Origin: Pelobates cultripes
Taxonomy: Eukaryota > Chordata > Amphibia > Anura > Pelobatidae
Direction of reading: 5' to 3'
Length of the DNA stretch: 64,000 nucleotides
NCBI GenBank assembly: GCA_933207985.1
Contig: OW240917.1
Coordinates: 107,630,486 to 107,694,485, forward strand
Shown: piece by piece, positions 1 through 11,300 of the stretch
Numbering within the stretch: the stretch's first letter is position 1
Layout of the letters: each line of letters starts with the position of its first letter
The notes under the pieces: model-generated
Database searches by the model: none
What the model was told of the DNA's origin: nothing
What the model saw: the letters and a program-made list of their open reading frames with translations, nothing else
Program-made: the position numbers and the translations under genes

Positions 1-1383
1 TGTGTATATTTGAGAATGTAAATATGGAGTGTAGAGAAACCACAAAGTAGAAGGAGAGAAAGTGAAGTGGACAATCGAAGCACATGTTTCGTGTGGAGGA
101 TGGGAGAACTGCTATAACAAAGGAATGCTTTCATATATTTTTATGGAACTGAGTGTCCACACAATTATTTCATTTCACCCAGATGGTCCTTCAAGACTTA
201 AAGAAGTTGGTTGACTTGGACCTGTTTGACCATTAGTTTTGCACTTCACTTTTTACCTAACAGCCAATAAAAATCTAGTTTATAAAAAACAAAAACAAGA
301 GAAGTTGTTCAGTTTTGGGACGTTATTCAGTTAGAGCTCATAGGTGGTATTAGAATCCAAATGAGCTAATGAATTGCCATGAGTGGCAATGTTAAGAAAA
401 AAAAAAGGAACCAAAAAATGATCCTAAGGAAATGCAAGCTGAGGGGGACAGTGGTGAAGCATGCGGTGGAGTAAGAAGACATCCGTGTTGAAACCTCAGT
501 AAAATGCAGAGTCTTTGGCTATGAGGACAGTGCAAGTATGGCTTGAAGTTGCAACAGTTCGAAGCCATTCAAAAACCTTTAAACTGGCTGAATATCAATG
601 GATATATTGCTCACATACAAATGCAGTGTAAAAGCCATTGTTGATATATGCAGGTTTTCATTGTATGATGCTTAGTAAGTTAAAGTCCATAAACACAGTG
701 GGTACCCAAGTTAATCAATCAGTAATAAACATAATTGTTTGTAGGAAAGTGGAAGGAATATGCCTACAAAATTTCATTATATTGCCCCACTGAGATCTTT
801 ATTTAGAAATAAATAACTAGATCACAAGTTAGAGCTGGTTTTAACTCAGTATTCTGACTCCAGCAGCATCCTTCAATTTTGGATTGTCATTGCTTTAAAA
901 ACTATTACACTATTCTGACCACAAGTCAGAAACCATAATTGATTAATTAACAATGTCGATTGTAATATGCCCATAAATGTATTAAAATGTGTCTATTGTG
1001 TTATTCACATTTGAACATAACCTTTTTTTTATACTAATCAACATTTTCCATTTATCTTCATATAACTTGCTTATCTTTGCTTGAAATATGCTTTGATCAC
1101 GTTCACTCAATGGCAAGCTTTGCCTGATTTTTACTCAATGAGAACATTTAAAATAAGCTGGTGTCCAATAGGTCTCCAGTTTGACCCATAACATGTGAGG
1201 TTGTAGAAATAATTAGTTTTCTTTCTATGCAAAATGTTAAACCTTTCCAATGGTATGTGTTCTTAATAAACATATATAGAAAGTGAAAAACATCCTTAGT
1301 TTGTTTTCTCATCATATTATGAAATTGAGATATGTTATTTTCTACTTTGTACTTAAGCTGGAATTCTAGACATCTGCTGAACC
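1..1383. other. AT-rich intronic sequence, no gene seen
   Basis: No open frame of useful length, splice-bounded exon or RNA gene is visible. The sequence is AT-rich with short homopolymer runs (a ten-A run near 396, a T run near 1023). By inference it is intron of the gene whose exon lies at 42107-42287. Confidence 0.6.
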
Positions 1384-2082
1384 TACCGTATATACTCGTG
1401 TATAAGTTGATCTCATGTATAAGTCGAGTGCAGTTTTGTAACCAACAATTGTGAAATATGCTATGCCTCGTGGATAAGTCGAGGGTAAAACTTGGAGCTA
1501 TGAAATTCTGTGATTTTTATAATTATATACACACACACTCATACAAACACACACTTATACAAACACACACTCTGCATTATATACACACACACACTCATAC
1601 AAACACACACTCTGCATTATATACACACACTGTGTGTATATAATGCAGAGTGTGTGTTTGTGTAGTGTGTGTGAACTGGGTGGGGGGAGGGCATTTTTAT
1701 TATTTAAATTTTTTTTAATTTTAATATTATTATTTTTTTATTTTAATTTTTTTTTGTCCCCCCCCTCCCTGCTTGTTAACTGGTCAAGGAGGGGGGCTAT
1801 CTTAATCCTTGGTGGTCCAGTGGCATGGGCTGTGAAGTGGGGGGGGGGGCTGCAGGAAGCATTTACTTACCTTTCCTGCAGCTCCTGTCAGCTCCCTTCT
1901 CCTCCGTTCCGGTCAGCTCCACTGTAAGTCTGGTTGCCGCGCGGATCGTTGCCATGGCTCTGACGGCCGCGGCTCTCTAAGTTGCCATAATACAGATAGT
2001 GACTTGAGTATAAGTCGAGTGGGGGTTTTTAAGCACAAAAAATTTGCTGAAAAACTAGACTTATACTCGAGTATATACTGTA
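1384..2082. mobile_element. TA-flanked MITE-like DNA transposon with inverted ends
   Basis: The left end (from 1386) reads CCGTATATACTCGTGTATAAG and the right end, read on the minus strand from 2080, reads CAGTATATACTCGAGTATAAG: 21-nt terminal inverted repeats with two mismatches. Each end is flanked by TA (1384-1385 and 2081-2082), the target-site duplication typical of Tc1/mariner-type elements. Subterminal copies of the motif TATAAGTCGAG recur near 1422, 1474 and 2010. The interior has no transposase. It holds CA-repeats (1529-1630), a T/G-rich tract and a GC-rich patch (1850-1980). Non-autonomous status is inferred from the missing coding capacity. Confidence 0.75.
1529..1662. repeat. CA-rich microsatellite ending in a perfect hairpin
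   Basis: CACA-rich units containing CTCTGCATTATATACACACAC occur twice. The second copy is followed directly by its reverse complement (about 1609-1650), giving a hairpin with arms of about 20 nt. It lies inside the TA-flanked MITE. Confidence 0.75.
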
Positions 2083-2711
2083 TACAAACGTCTTATTTGA
2101 TGTTGGGTGGAGATTTCAACACAGTCTAAAAAATAAACGTGTTAAATTCCAACAGCTTAATCTAAAACTAGCCAAAGTATCTTAAGGTGTAGCCGAAATT
2201 CTAAACTAATTTGGAAAAAAAACTATTTACAGCAACCATTTCTGTCTGTCTACTATAGTTCAATGTACTAAAATGTAATTATCATAGGAGGTTAGAAAAA
2301 TTATATTTCATAATGTGGCACTGTTCAAACACATCATGAACCTTTTATAATTTTTTTCATACATAAATACAATTATGATTATTTATATACTGCCAACATA
2401 TTCCACAATACTGTACAATAGGTAAAATCAGACTAACAATTCTGTCAAAACATGTTTGACCTACAGGAACAGAAGTTAAAGAGGGTCCTGCCCAAACAAG
2501 CAGGGCACTCCTGGCATTTCCACAAGCACCATATCCCATAGGGCATCATAGAATCATCATACGGTTTAACTAAATAACCTACTGGAAATTTAGGAGCCAG
2601 TTGAGGCAACTGGATAGGCAGAATGCCATTTTTAATAGCAAGCAATATGTTGCTATGTTAGATATCATAAGCATAAGATGGTTTACTAGAATCATAAATG
2701 CTTGTTTTCTT

Positions 2712-2745
<34 letters not shown>

Positions 2746-3597
2746 CCAATAAGTATTGATTTTCACAAAAATATTTTCACATTTGATGAGAATAATACGT
2801 TGGCACAACCAGTTTGTATTTTACTTGTAAAAATGTATTTTAATTATAAAGTGGTGATTAACAAATCTTCTGAAATTGTATGTTTTTTTCTTAATTTCCT
2901 TTTTTTTTTTTATATTATATTTAATGTGTGGCACACTTTAATTTTAGCAAGTGTATTTAGTTAGAAATGTAAAGCAATGACTTGTTGATTGGAAATACTC
3001 ACACAAATCACTGTTCCATACTATTTTCTCTTGAATGTAGTCTTAACCAAGGGTAAAATGGTTCCAACAAGGGTGACCAAATAATTGGAGTTGCATATGC
3101 AGAGAAGGCCAGGAAAATCAGCAGAAGCAGTAGCCCAAATCCCAAAGGGCACATTTGATTGTAAGTGTTAACATATGTGTTAAACAAGAAGTTGAATGGG
3201 GTGTTTTCTTTCATTTTTTTTTTTTTTAGCTAAAGATGCTTTGGGGATTTAGAGTTAAATATATTTTTAGTTGTTATTAATCCTTTTTCTGTCAAAGGTT
3301 CCAACAACATATTTGTCCAAAACATTCTCCAACTCAGAAAACAGTCAGGAAGGATTTTGCATGTGCAGGTTAATTAGAAATATGTTGCTTGTTATAACAG
3401 ACAGAATCATAAGAGTTGTGGTTGGTATAGATTAAGAAATAATTGCTGGAACAAACCACACAGCGGCATTCAGGACCAACAAAGTTGAACATCTTTGCTG
3501 AACTTTGTTATGCTTTAGACATGCTATACCAACTTCTCAAAAAGTTTTGCTATACTACAAATGCACTGACATAAAACAAAGAATAGAATGATAATAG
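2083..3597. other. AT-rich intronic sequence, no gene seen
   Basis: No recognisable gene. It contains an (AAAT)n tract at about 2714-2744 and several T-runs (2902, 3214). The short open frames here show no known family and sit in low-complexity sequence. Confidence 0.5.
2714..2744. repeat. (AAAT)n microsatellite
   Basis: About seven uninterrupted AAAT units. Confidence 0.9.
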
Positions 3598-3605
3598 TCC
3601 ACAGT

Positions 3606-3993
3606 AGAGCTGGCAAAGTGGAGAATTCCATGTTGGTCTCTAGCAAAGTGCTGAATTGCACATTGGTCTATAGCACAGTGGAGAACCACACATTGGTATC
3701 TAGCAGAGTGAAGAACCCCACGTTGATCTCTATCGCAGTGGAGAACCTCACTTTGGTCTATAGCAAGTGATGCATTCCACATTGGTCTCTAGCAAAGTGT
3801 TGAACCCATTTTGGTCTCTAGACTGGTGAACTCCACATTGGTCTTTAACACAGTGGTGAACTCCATGTTGGTCTCTCACAGATTGGTGAACCCTATGTTG
3901 GTCACTGGCAGAGTGGTGAACCCCATCATCTTTTTAGCAGAGTGGTGAACACCGTGTTGGTCTACAGCACAGTGGTGAATCTTATATTGGTCT
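3606..3993. repeat. 30-nt minisatellite, about 13 copies
   Basis: A degenerate unit of 30 nt, roughly TAGCACAGTGGTGAACCCCA followed by CATTGGTCTC, is repeated head to tail about 13 times. Because the period is a multiple of three, frames stay open on both strands over several units, so the apparent peptides here are periodic artefacts rather than genes. A few units have lost 1-3 nt. Confidence 0.85.
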
Positions 3994-4222
3994 CTATGTT
4001 TTCTATAGATTCTAAAGAATAATATGTAAGAAGATGTGAACGAGTAAAAATATATTGATAATAAAGTGTGCAGTGGTGAAAGTGCATTTATTTATAATGC
4101 TGGAGTATTCAGTTGTCCATTTAGATTTAGATTTAGGAGTCCCTTGTTTCTGTAAAAAAGAGTAACTGATCTCTAACACAGCAGAGAGTCAAGACACTGA
4201 TCAACTTCAATATTAAAATTAC

Positions 4223-4715
4223 CTAATATCGTGTAGGTCCCCCTGGTGCTGCCAAAACAGCACTGATGTATTGAGGTATGAACTTTTCAAGACCTCTGTC
4301 ACAAGATGTGTCCTGTGGTATCTGGCACCAAGACATCAGCAGCAGATTCTTTAAGTCCTGCAAGTTGCCATGTGAGGCCTCCATGGATCAGATTTGTTGT
4401 TCCAGATTTGTTCACACAAATGATCAATTGGATTGAATCTAAAAATGTTGGAGGCCAGGGCAACACCTTAAACTCTTTTTATGTTCCACATCCATTCCTG
4501 AACACTTTTTTGCAGTGTGGCAAGGTGCATTTATGGTCACTGCCACTGGGAACACCATTGCCATGAAGGGGTGTACATGGTCTGCAAAATTTCTAAGTAG
4601 GGGTACATCTCATAGTAACATCCACATGAATGCCAGTACCCAAGGTTTTCCAGCAGAACATTGCCCAGAGCTTAACACTGCCTCTGCCATCCTGCCTTCT
4701 TCCCACAGTGCAAAA
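4223..4715 (-). pseudogene. Broken Tc1/mariner-type transposase, C-terminal half
   Basis: Read on the minus strand, the segment contains FNPIDHLCEQIWNNKSDPW, a decayed form of the PDLNPIEHLW block that carries the third catalytic acid of Tc1-family DDE transposases. It is followed by SWCQIPQDTS and AVLAAPGGPTRY and a stop at 4225-4223, which is how this family ends. A stop interrupts the frame near 4355, and upstream conserved stretches (FCWKTLGTGIHVD near 4610-4660) lie in another frame. The N-terminal DNA-binding region and the terminal repeats are not visible. Family recognition rests on the motif; the copy is clearly dead. Confidence 0.75.
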
Positions 4716-6725
4716 AAAAATAAAAACCATGCTGCATCAAAATTAAATCTAAGTAAGCCCCTCAAGGGAGCTTTATGCCGAATAAGCTTCAAGGTGGGGA
4801 AAGCCTTTATAAAGCCAACCAATCAGAGCCCTCTGATAGCCAAGTCTCAATTCTCTTGATACTTGTCTGGGAATATTCTCAAGTAATGCCATATAGTTTT
4901 GATTTTTAAGTCCTGATTTCCTGATTTTTAGTCCTGATTTTAGCCATCCGGCAGCATTTAGTCTGGGTAAAACCGAGACTAAACTCAGGCTCATTCAGAG
5001 TCTGTTTTACAAAATCTTGTTTGCTAAGTAGTGTGGACAATGTCTAGATTTTGCAACCTGATGGTTTTGCTCTATTTGGTAAGGGGTAAGATGGAGGCAC
5101 TCAGTTCTAACATAAAACAAAATTAAAATTATTTAATATTTATCTTAATTTTCAGATTTCAAAAACACAATTTTTAAATATACGTTATATTAAATATATT
5201 AAGTTAAGTATTAACTGAAAAATATAGAGATACTGGCAGAAAATGCATTTAGAAAATTTCTAGCGCTTTAAATTTGGTCCACACCATGTGTTGACAGTTC
5301 TTCAAATTGCTGAGAAGTTAAAAAAAAAACAAATACATTTTTAACTCACAACATTTTTTTTTTCTTTGGCACTTTTAGAAAGCCGCATCAACAGTCAGTT
5401 CTAACAGTTTGTTGCCACTCTCAGAGTGCTGTAATTCTGGGAACTAGTTGTCTCAAATAAAGAAAACTGGCAATAGATTTCCTAAAGCACAGAATGTCTA
5501 AGCGCATTTTAAACTGCTAGTGACTGTGAAGCGCTCATCTATTTGGGTTACACAAATATATTTATTAAGAATATTGTTTTTAACATATTTATACATATAT
5601 ATTTTCAGATGCCAAAATCACTTTCAAAACATGATTTAATGTGCTAGCATTGGCATGCTTTTGTTTTTGTTTTTTCTACTGTTCACATAGCACATATACA
5701 TTTATTCTTTTATTCAATGAAATCTTTTTGAGCATTGCAAAAGTCATTTTAATGGGAATATCCAAAATGCTTTCAGTGCTACATTCTCTTTCATATCAGT
5801 GAAAACATATACATATTTTTGGCTGAACACAGAACAGAACACCACTTATTTAAGATGAGTAATATGCTGGCTGCCAAATCCTGTTTGAAGCTGTATGCCA
5901 AGTACACAGAGCCTGGAAGGATAACCTGTATTGGGTAATCATCTCTATGTCAAAGTGTTATGCACTATATTTTGTATGCTTAGGGGTTAAGTCACTAAAC
6001 AGTGAGCTATAGTCAGTTAAGCTAGTTGCAACAACTGGGAAAATCTATTTTGAAACTCTGTTGTCACCTAATCATAGGTCCAATTAACCCCCTGATCGGA
6101 GACAAAGCAGGCCTTTCTCTACATTTGGATGGTGATTAACAAAATTCATGTAGCCAGTTAGGAGTTGATGTACAAGTTTTATGTATTGTTGTTTGGATGG
6201 AGTTGTGATATAATTTCTAAAGGCACTGTTTTTCTTACCGTTAAGGAACAGGGCGGTTTTTACATTTCTGCTGTGTTTGTGTTGAGCTGTAATATTCCTC
6301 TTACTCATTTACGGAACCCACACATATTATATACTGTTTTTCTCGTCATTAAATGGTCTTTCTAAAGATACCATTATTTTCATCATATCATATAATTTAC
6401 TATAACAAAATATAATGACATTTTTGTTTTTTTTTAAATACACTTTTTCCATCTTTGACCCCCAAAATCTGTTAAGCATCTACAACTGCCAAAAAACACC
6501 CATGCTAAATAGTTTCTAAATTTTGTCCTGAGTTTAGAAATACTCAATGTTAACAGCTTTTTTTTGCAAGTTATAGGGCAATCAAGTAGGACAAAATTTC
6601 TAAATATATATTTTTAAAATGTATCAGTAGTGACATTGGGTTGTCAAATTGCAATCAATAAAATTACTTAATTATGTAAAAATATGACATAAATATACAC
6701 GAATATGCATACATTTGTATATATT
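4716..6725. other. Intronic sequence, no gene seen
   Basis: AT-rich, with homopolymer runs and no exon with splice sites that I could recognise. Nothing supports a gene here. Confidence 0.5.
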
Positions 6726-9036
6726 TGAAGTCTACGTGTATTTTTTTTTAAAATTCTTTATTTTTGTTGTGCATAAGCTTTTGACAGTTGGTTGTGAGGT
6801 ACCCCAACGGCATTCCTCAAATGCATTGTAGACAGTTTAAACAGAGGGGTACATGCAATATCTAGCACAATTGTTTTGTTTAAAAGTAGTTGAGTATTAA
6901 CATGGTAGGAAACAAGCTTAGTTAACATTATACTGTGTATCGCTATTGTATTCAGTCATATAAGTGCATATCTACTGACTGTATGAATAAAGTTAAGCTA
7001 AATGCTATGCTGGGGTGCACAATGTGTAAACCAGCTAGTTCTAAACAATCTTCTATAAGAGTGATTTGAGTAAAAAACAATAAGGGGTCTCATGGCCAAG
7101 TATTGCTCGTAACAGTGAGTAGATTCGTTGTGCTATCTAGCCATAAGAGTATTATGCTGCGTAGCGGCTAGCTAGGCATTAGGTTAGGACCCACTGGGGG
7201 TTAATTTAGGCTAGAGTAACTTGCATTCATATGTTGATGGTAATAGGGGAGCTTAATCTGCGGGGAGTGTGCAGTGGTTCTTAATGTATCATTAGGTAGC
7301 TATTATGCTGGTCAGGGGTGTTCCAGGCTAAGTTATAAAATAAAAAGGGGGGTCAGCTGTTACCCCATCAGACCTGCACTTCCCTGGCCGCATTAGAAAC
7401 CTGTGTAGACCGCTATAAGGCATCGCATAGCTAATTAAATTTATATAAACATAATGGTGAGTGCAATCAGATAGGTTAACAATTAATAAGACAGCTTATG
7501 AGAGACCGAAAGAAAGAGGGAAACTTAGCCATCAACCTTGGGACATGTAATGGGTCGGATGGGACATTTTAGACCTATCTGCACAGCATAACGTCCTCAA
7601 AAGTCCAGGCTTCTGGGGCTGCACTGCCACAATTTGGGATCAACAATTTGGCGGGTCCTGCCAGTGCAGGGCTGCATAAAAGCAACTCACTGTGTCTGAC
7701 CAGTCTGGAGGCAAATGCAGTCGTGAGAGTTCCTCTGGGGTATGGAGAGGTAAGAAGTATTGGGCACTTTGTCTAACATTAAGTCCGCTTCTTGAGTCGA
7801 TTCATCCGATGCCTTGTTGGGGGTAGATGTGCTCCCCTCGTGCTGACAGTTGCCACGGTGATGTGTGGCATCACCCGATTGTTCAGGTGGTGATTGCTGC
7901 GTAAGTGTCCTTCTGGTTGCCTTGTGGCACAAATGGAGTGATGTTGGCTGGGTCCCATCTGCTGGTCGAGGGGCCTTGTTCTCTTGTTCCATGTTGTTGC
8001 AATGCGTCTGCTGGTATGCCCAAGTTTTGCAGGAGTGCTGCTGCTTCTTGCATGTCCTGCACATAGTATACGGTGTCCCCGTGTTGGATGTGCAGCTTTT
8101 TGTGCCCGGAGCAGGGTGGTGAACGGCCTCATCGTTCCCCTCCATTGAAGGGTGTCTCCAGTGAGATCCGCATAAAAAGTGAGGGTCATATTTTCAAAAG
8201 CGTAGGGGCCTTTCCCCTTGAGTGCCGCTAGTACCGTCGCTGCGGAACTTCACCACCAGGTCCCAGGTCGCCGTGGCAGGGGCTTTCCGGGGTTTGGGTA
8301 TGCGGAAGACCTCCTCTGGTACTATGTTTTTGGCCCTTTTAGGTGTTAGTAGGGCCCCCAGTAACCTCCGCAGCAGATGGGGTAGTTCTTCTGTTGGCAC
8401 CTCTTCTAGTACTCCCCTTACTTTGAGGTTATTTGGCGCCTTTCATCCTCCAGCATTGCGAAGCGCTGGTCCGTTAGGCCCTGTTGTTTCTTTAGTTCGG
8501 CCATTTCACCCCAGAGCTCGGTTATGGCGCGGGTCGCGGTCTCAGCCGAGGTTTCCACCTTGCCCAGGCAGCTCACCATTCCTTTGAGGTCGGTGCGGAG
8601 TAATGCCACGTCGGCCTGGATGTTTTTTTGGAGGTCCCCCAGCATTGCTTTGAGGGTTGCCTCCGTCACAGGTGCTGAGGTCTTTGGGGCCGGCCGTGGC
8701 TGGAGTGGTTGAGGCAGCCCCAAGGTGCTGTCGTCCAGAGACAGGTCCTCCGAGGAGTCAGTCAGTTCTCCGAGGTCGGCGGCCATCTTGGGTCCGCATG
8801 CACCCTGCTCTTGTCGGATCATTTCCCCTATAGTCATGCCCGGCCAGAGCTTGTCTGACTTCTACTTCTTCACCTTTCTGCCCATGGTCAGCTTGGGGTC
8901 AGTTGCAGCGTTTTCCACTTAATTGTGGGGGTCTTAAATTAGCGTTAATCCGTATCACTCACGGAGCTTAGTTCACATGCGTCCGTCTTGTTCAGTCGCT
9001 TGGCTCCGCCCCTACCTGAAGTCTACGTGTATTTTT
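6726..9036 (-). mobile_element. ORF1-only L1/Tx1-like retroelement (HAL1-like), with 20-bp TSD
   Basis: TGAAGTCTACGTGTATTTTT occurs exactly at 6726-6745 and 9017-9036 and encloses a 2.27-kb insertion in minus orientation. The 5' end (from 9016) starts GGGGCGGAGCC, much like the GGGGGCGTGGCC starts of the two other L1-like copies in this window. The 3' end has AATAAA (complement near 6757-6762) and an A-tail (complement of 6741-6748). Inside, a decayed ORF1 is followed by about 0.9 kb of non-coding 3' sequence. No endonuclease or reverse-transcriptase motif is present. Mammalian HAL1 elements have the same layout. The perfect TSD suggests that this structure was itself mobilised, presumably by a partner LINE; that is inference. 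Confidence 0.8.
7850..8885 (-). pseudogene. L1-type ORF1 protein (coiled coil + RRM + CTD), disrupted
   Basis: ORF1p of L1-like LINEs is an RNA-binding trimeric chaperone. The likely start is the ATG at 8885-8883. An early stop follows after seven codons, then a long open stretch to about 8418 with a heptad-rich coiled coil (for example ATLKAMLGDLQKNIQADVAL, closely related to ATLHAMLVDLKKN in the copy at 24670). A one-base loss near 8425 breaks the RRM start, which continues in another frame with EEVFRIPKPRKAP (8250-8400). The C-terminal domain follows in two frames (FYADLTGDTLQWRGTMRPFT, 8100-8190). At least three disablements are visible. No ORF2 follows. Confidence 0.75.
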
Positions 9037-9318
9037 ATGAAATTATTTTTGTAATTATGTATATGATATATAATTACATATTTTGTATTATTTTTATTTA
9101 TTTATATATATATACATATATATATATATATTTTCATTCTAAGTGTATTTTGATATATATATATATATCAAAATACAGTGAGAATAAAATTACATATATA
9201 TATATATATTTTATTTATTTTTTATAATTTTTTTACATTTTTATTTCTTTTTAGTTACTTATTTTTTATATATTTTATAATAATATATATATACAATATA
9301 TATATAGTTATTATATAC
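9037..9318. repeat. TA-rich sequence with a hairpin
   Basis: Almost pure A/T. Positions 9136-9185 form an inverted repeat with arms of about 20 nt (ATTCTAAGTGTATTTTGATA and a near complement) around a (TA)n centre, the shape of a small palindromic MITE. No coding content. Confidence 0.6.
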
Positions 9319-9856
9319 AGCATGGGCATCCGCAGGAATATTTTCAGGGGGGCATAATTGTAATGACATCCATGCTTGGTCCCATTTTAACAGTGTCATG
9401 AACGGGAGGGGCATAGTCATTATCACATAAAGCTCAAGCAGGCAAAGGGTTTAGCAACCTGATGCACAATCTTATTAGAAGAATCGAGTTGACATTAGTC
9501 TGATTTAAGTATTGCAATTTCTAATCTATTTTAATGTTTTAACATGTTTAAATGCACCGCATTAGTCATACACCCTTTATCAAGGCACTATAACTGAATT
9601 ATAAAAATAAAAATGTGTAATCTACATTTCATGTTACATTTGGCCACAGCAATAGATGGCATGCACAGCACCAGATTGCACCCACAGCACTCTTTACTTC
9701 ACAGCACCAGATTGCACCCACAGTACCAGATTTCACTTGCCAGAGCACCAGACTGCACACAAAGCTATTACCACATCAGAAGGTAGCATGCAAGCAGTTA
9801 CTACAGAACTAGGAGACACTCACAGCACCAAAAAGTACCCACAGTACCAGATTGCA
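9319..9856. repeat. Repeat debris with a ~20-nt CAGCACCAGATTGCACC array
   Basis: From about 9664 to 9864 the motif CACAGCACCAGATTGCACC recurs about six times in degenerate tandem. The preceding part (9330-9650) begins with G-rich sequence that could be the end of an older DNA transposon, but I could not pair it with a right end. Confidence 0.55.
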
Positions 9857-10084
9857 CCCACAACCAGTGGCGTACTAAGGGGGGGGCGGGGGGGGCGGTC
9901 CGCCCCGGGTGCCAGCAGGGTGGGGGGTGCCATGACCAGCCCCCCACCCCCCCATGCTGCAGCCGCCCGAGCGCTCTGTAGTGAGCCTCGGGCGGCTGCA
10001 GCATTGCCCGGGCGTTGCGTCCATGAGGGCGGACCGCACCGCCCGGGCGCAGCCTGAGGAGAGGGGCTGACACTCCTGTCAGCT

Positions 10085-10255
10085 CCCTCACTGTAGCGTG
10101 GTCCGACGGGTACAGAGAGCAGCTGTCTCCTGTACCCGGCCGGACTAACAGGAAGTGCACACTGAGTGTGCACTTCCTGTTAGTCCGGCCGGGTACAGGA
10201 AACAAAAGCTTCCTGTATCCGCCGACTATACAGGGCTCGGCCACGCTACAGCAAA
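10085..10255. repeat. Large imperfect hairpin with a perfect 34-bp core
   Basis: Arms 10129-10162 and 10166-10199 are exact reverse complements separated by three bases (TGA). Pairing continues imperfectly outward to the shared CCACGCTACAG / CTGTAGCGTGG segments near 10089-10102 and 10241-10252, giving a hairpin of about 170 nt. It lies within the hAT element. Confidence 0.85.
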
Positions 10256-10735
10256 GGTGGGGGGGAGGGGAGAGGGAGAAAGGAGAGGGGAGGTGAGAAA
10301 GAGGAGAAAGGGGGTGGGGTGAGAAAGAGAAAGGAGGGGGGTGAGANNNNNNNNNNNNNNNNNNNNNNNNNNNNNNNNNNNNNNNNNNNNNNNNNNNNNN
10401 NNNNNNNNNNNNNNNNNNNNNNNNNNNNNNNNNNNNNNNNNNNNNNAGGGGGGGGAGAGATATTAGGGGGGTAGAGAAATTAGGAGGGGAGAGAAATTAG
10501 GAGGGGGAAAGAGAAATTAGGGGGGAAAGAGAAATTAGGAGGGGGGTGTGAGAGAAATTAGGAGGGGGGAAAGAGAAATTAGGGGGGAGAGAAATTAGGA
10601 GGGGGGTGAGAGAGAAATTAGGAGGGGGAGAGAAATTGAAATTAGGTTGGGGGGAGAGATATTAGGAGGGGGGAAAGAGAAATTAGGGGGGGAGAGGAAG
10701 AGAAATAGGGAGGAGGAGAAGGAAATTGGAGCGGG
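10256..10735. repeat. Purine-rich G/A satellite (units like GAGAGAAATTAGGAGGGGG)
   Basis: One strand is almost free of pyrimidines. The unit GAGAGAAATTAGGAGGGGG (18-26 nt) repeats about ten times after the gap. Runs of 4-8 G are frequent. Confidence 0.85.
10347..10446. other. Assembly gap of 100 N
   Basis: Exactly 100 N inside the purine satellite, presumably a placeholder of unknown true length where the assembly collapsed. Confidence 0.98.
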
Positions 10736-10739
10736 AGGA

Positions 10740-10930
10740 GAGATTGACATTCATCACATACACACAATGCACCCCTTGCACACAGAAACACACAATGCAT
10801 TCATTACACACATTCAATGCATCCCATACATATACAGAAACACACCTTGCAGCCCTTACACATACAAACACAATTTCACACAATGCATTCCTTACACACA
10901 TATCAGGACATCCCTTACACACTCCACCCC
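10740..10930. repeat. CA-rich satellite (ACACAATGCATTC-type units)
   Basis: Repeated CACACAATGCATYCMTTACACA-like units, inside the hAT element. Open frames across it are low-complexity artefacts. Confidence 0.7.
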
Positions 10931-11197
10931 CTGTGAACAAACTCATTGGTGGAACATGAAGGTGGACCCTGGGACCCAGACCTTGAGCTGTGTAAAGGAC
11001 CCCCAAAAAATGGAGCTGCTTCCCGTTCTCCCAGAACATTGATTTTTGTGACCACAGTTACAAACCGCCTCCAGAGAGCCTGTTCTGCACCAGACTAGTG
11101 GAGCCAGACTGCAGCTAGAGCCCATCATCATCCTCATCTGGTTGTAAGTAGGCAATCTAGTATATTATTCATGGCACTAAGCTCTAATTTACCTCAC

Positions 11198-11300
11198 ATT
11201 AAAGAAACACTATACTCCCCAGAACCATTTCAGCTTAATGTAGTGGTTCTGGTGTCTATAGCCTGTCCCTGCAGGCCTTTTAATGTAAACATGGCGGCAC
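11198..11300. mobile_element. Fragment of a TTAA-type MITE
   Basis: TTAAAGAAACACTATACTCC followed by an inverted pair (CCAGAACCATTTCAGCTTAA / AATGTAGTGGTTCTGG) matches the start of the other TTAAAGGRACACT elements in this window. It is nested in the hAT element and no right end is identified. Confidence 0.55.

Noticed and set aside
3555..3782. Periodic peptide on the minus strand (RDQxGVLH repeats)
   Set aside because: Product of the 30-nt minisatellite, with no promoter or splice context.
9656..10244. GC-rich overlapping frames (up to 147 codons) on both strands
   Set aside because: They cross the hAT terminus and its hairpin; no domain and no conserved start.
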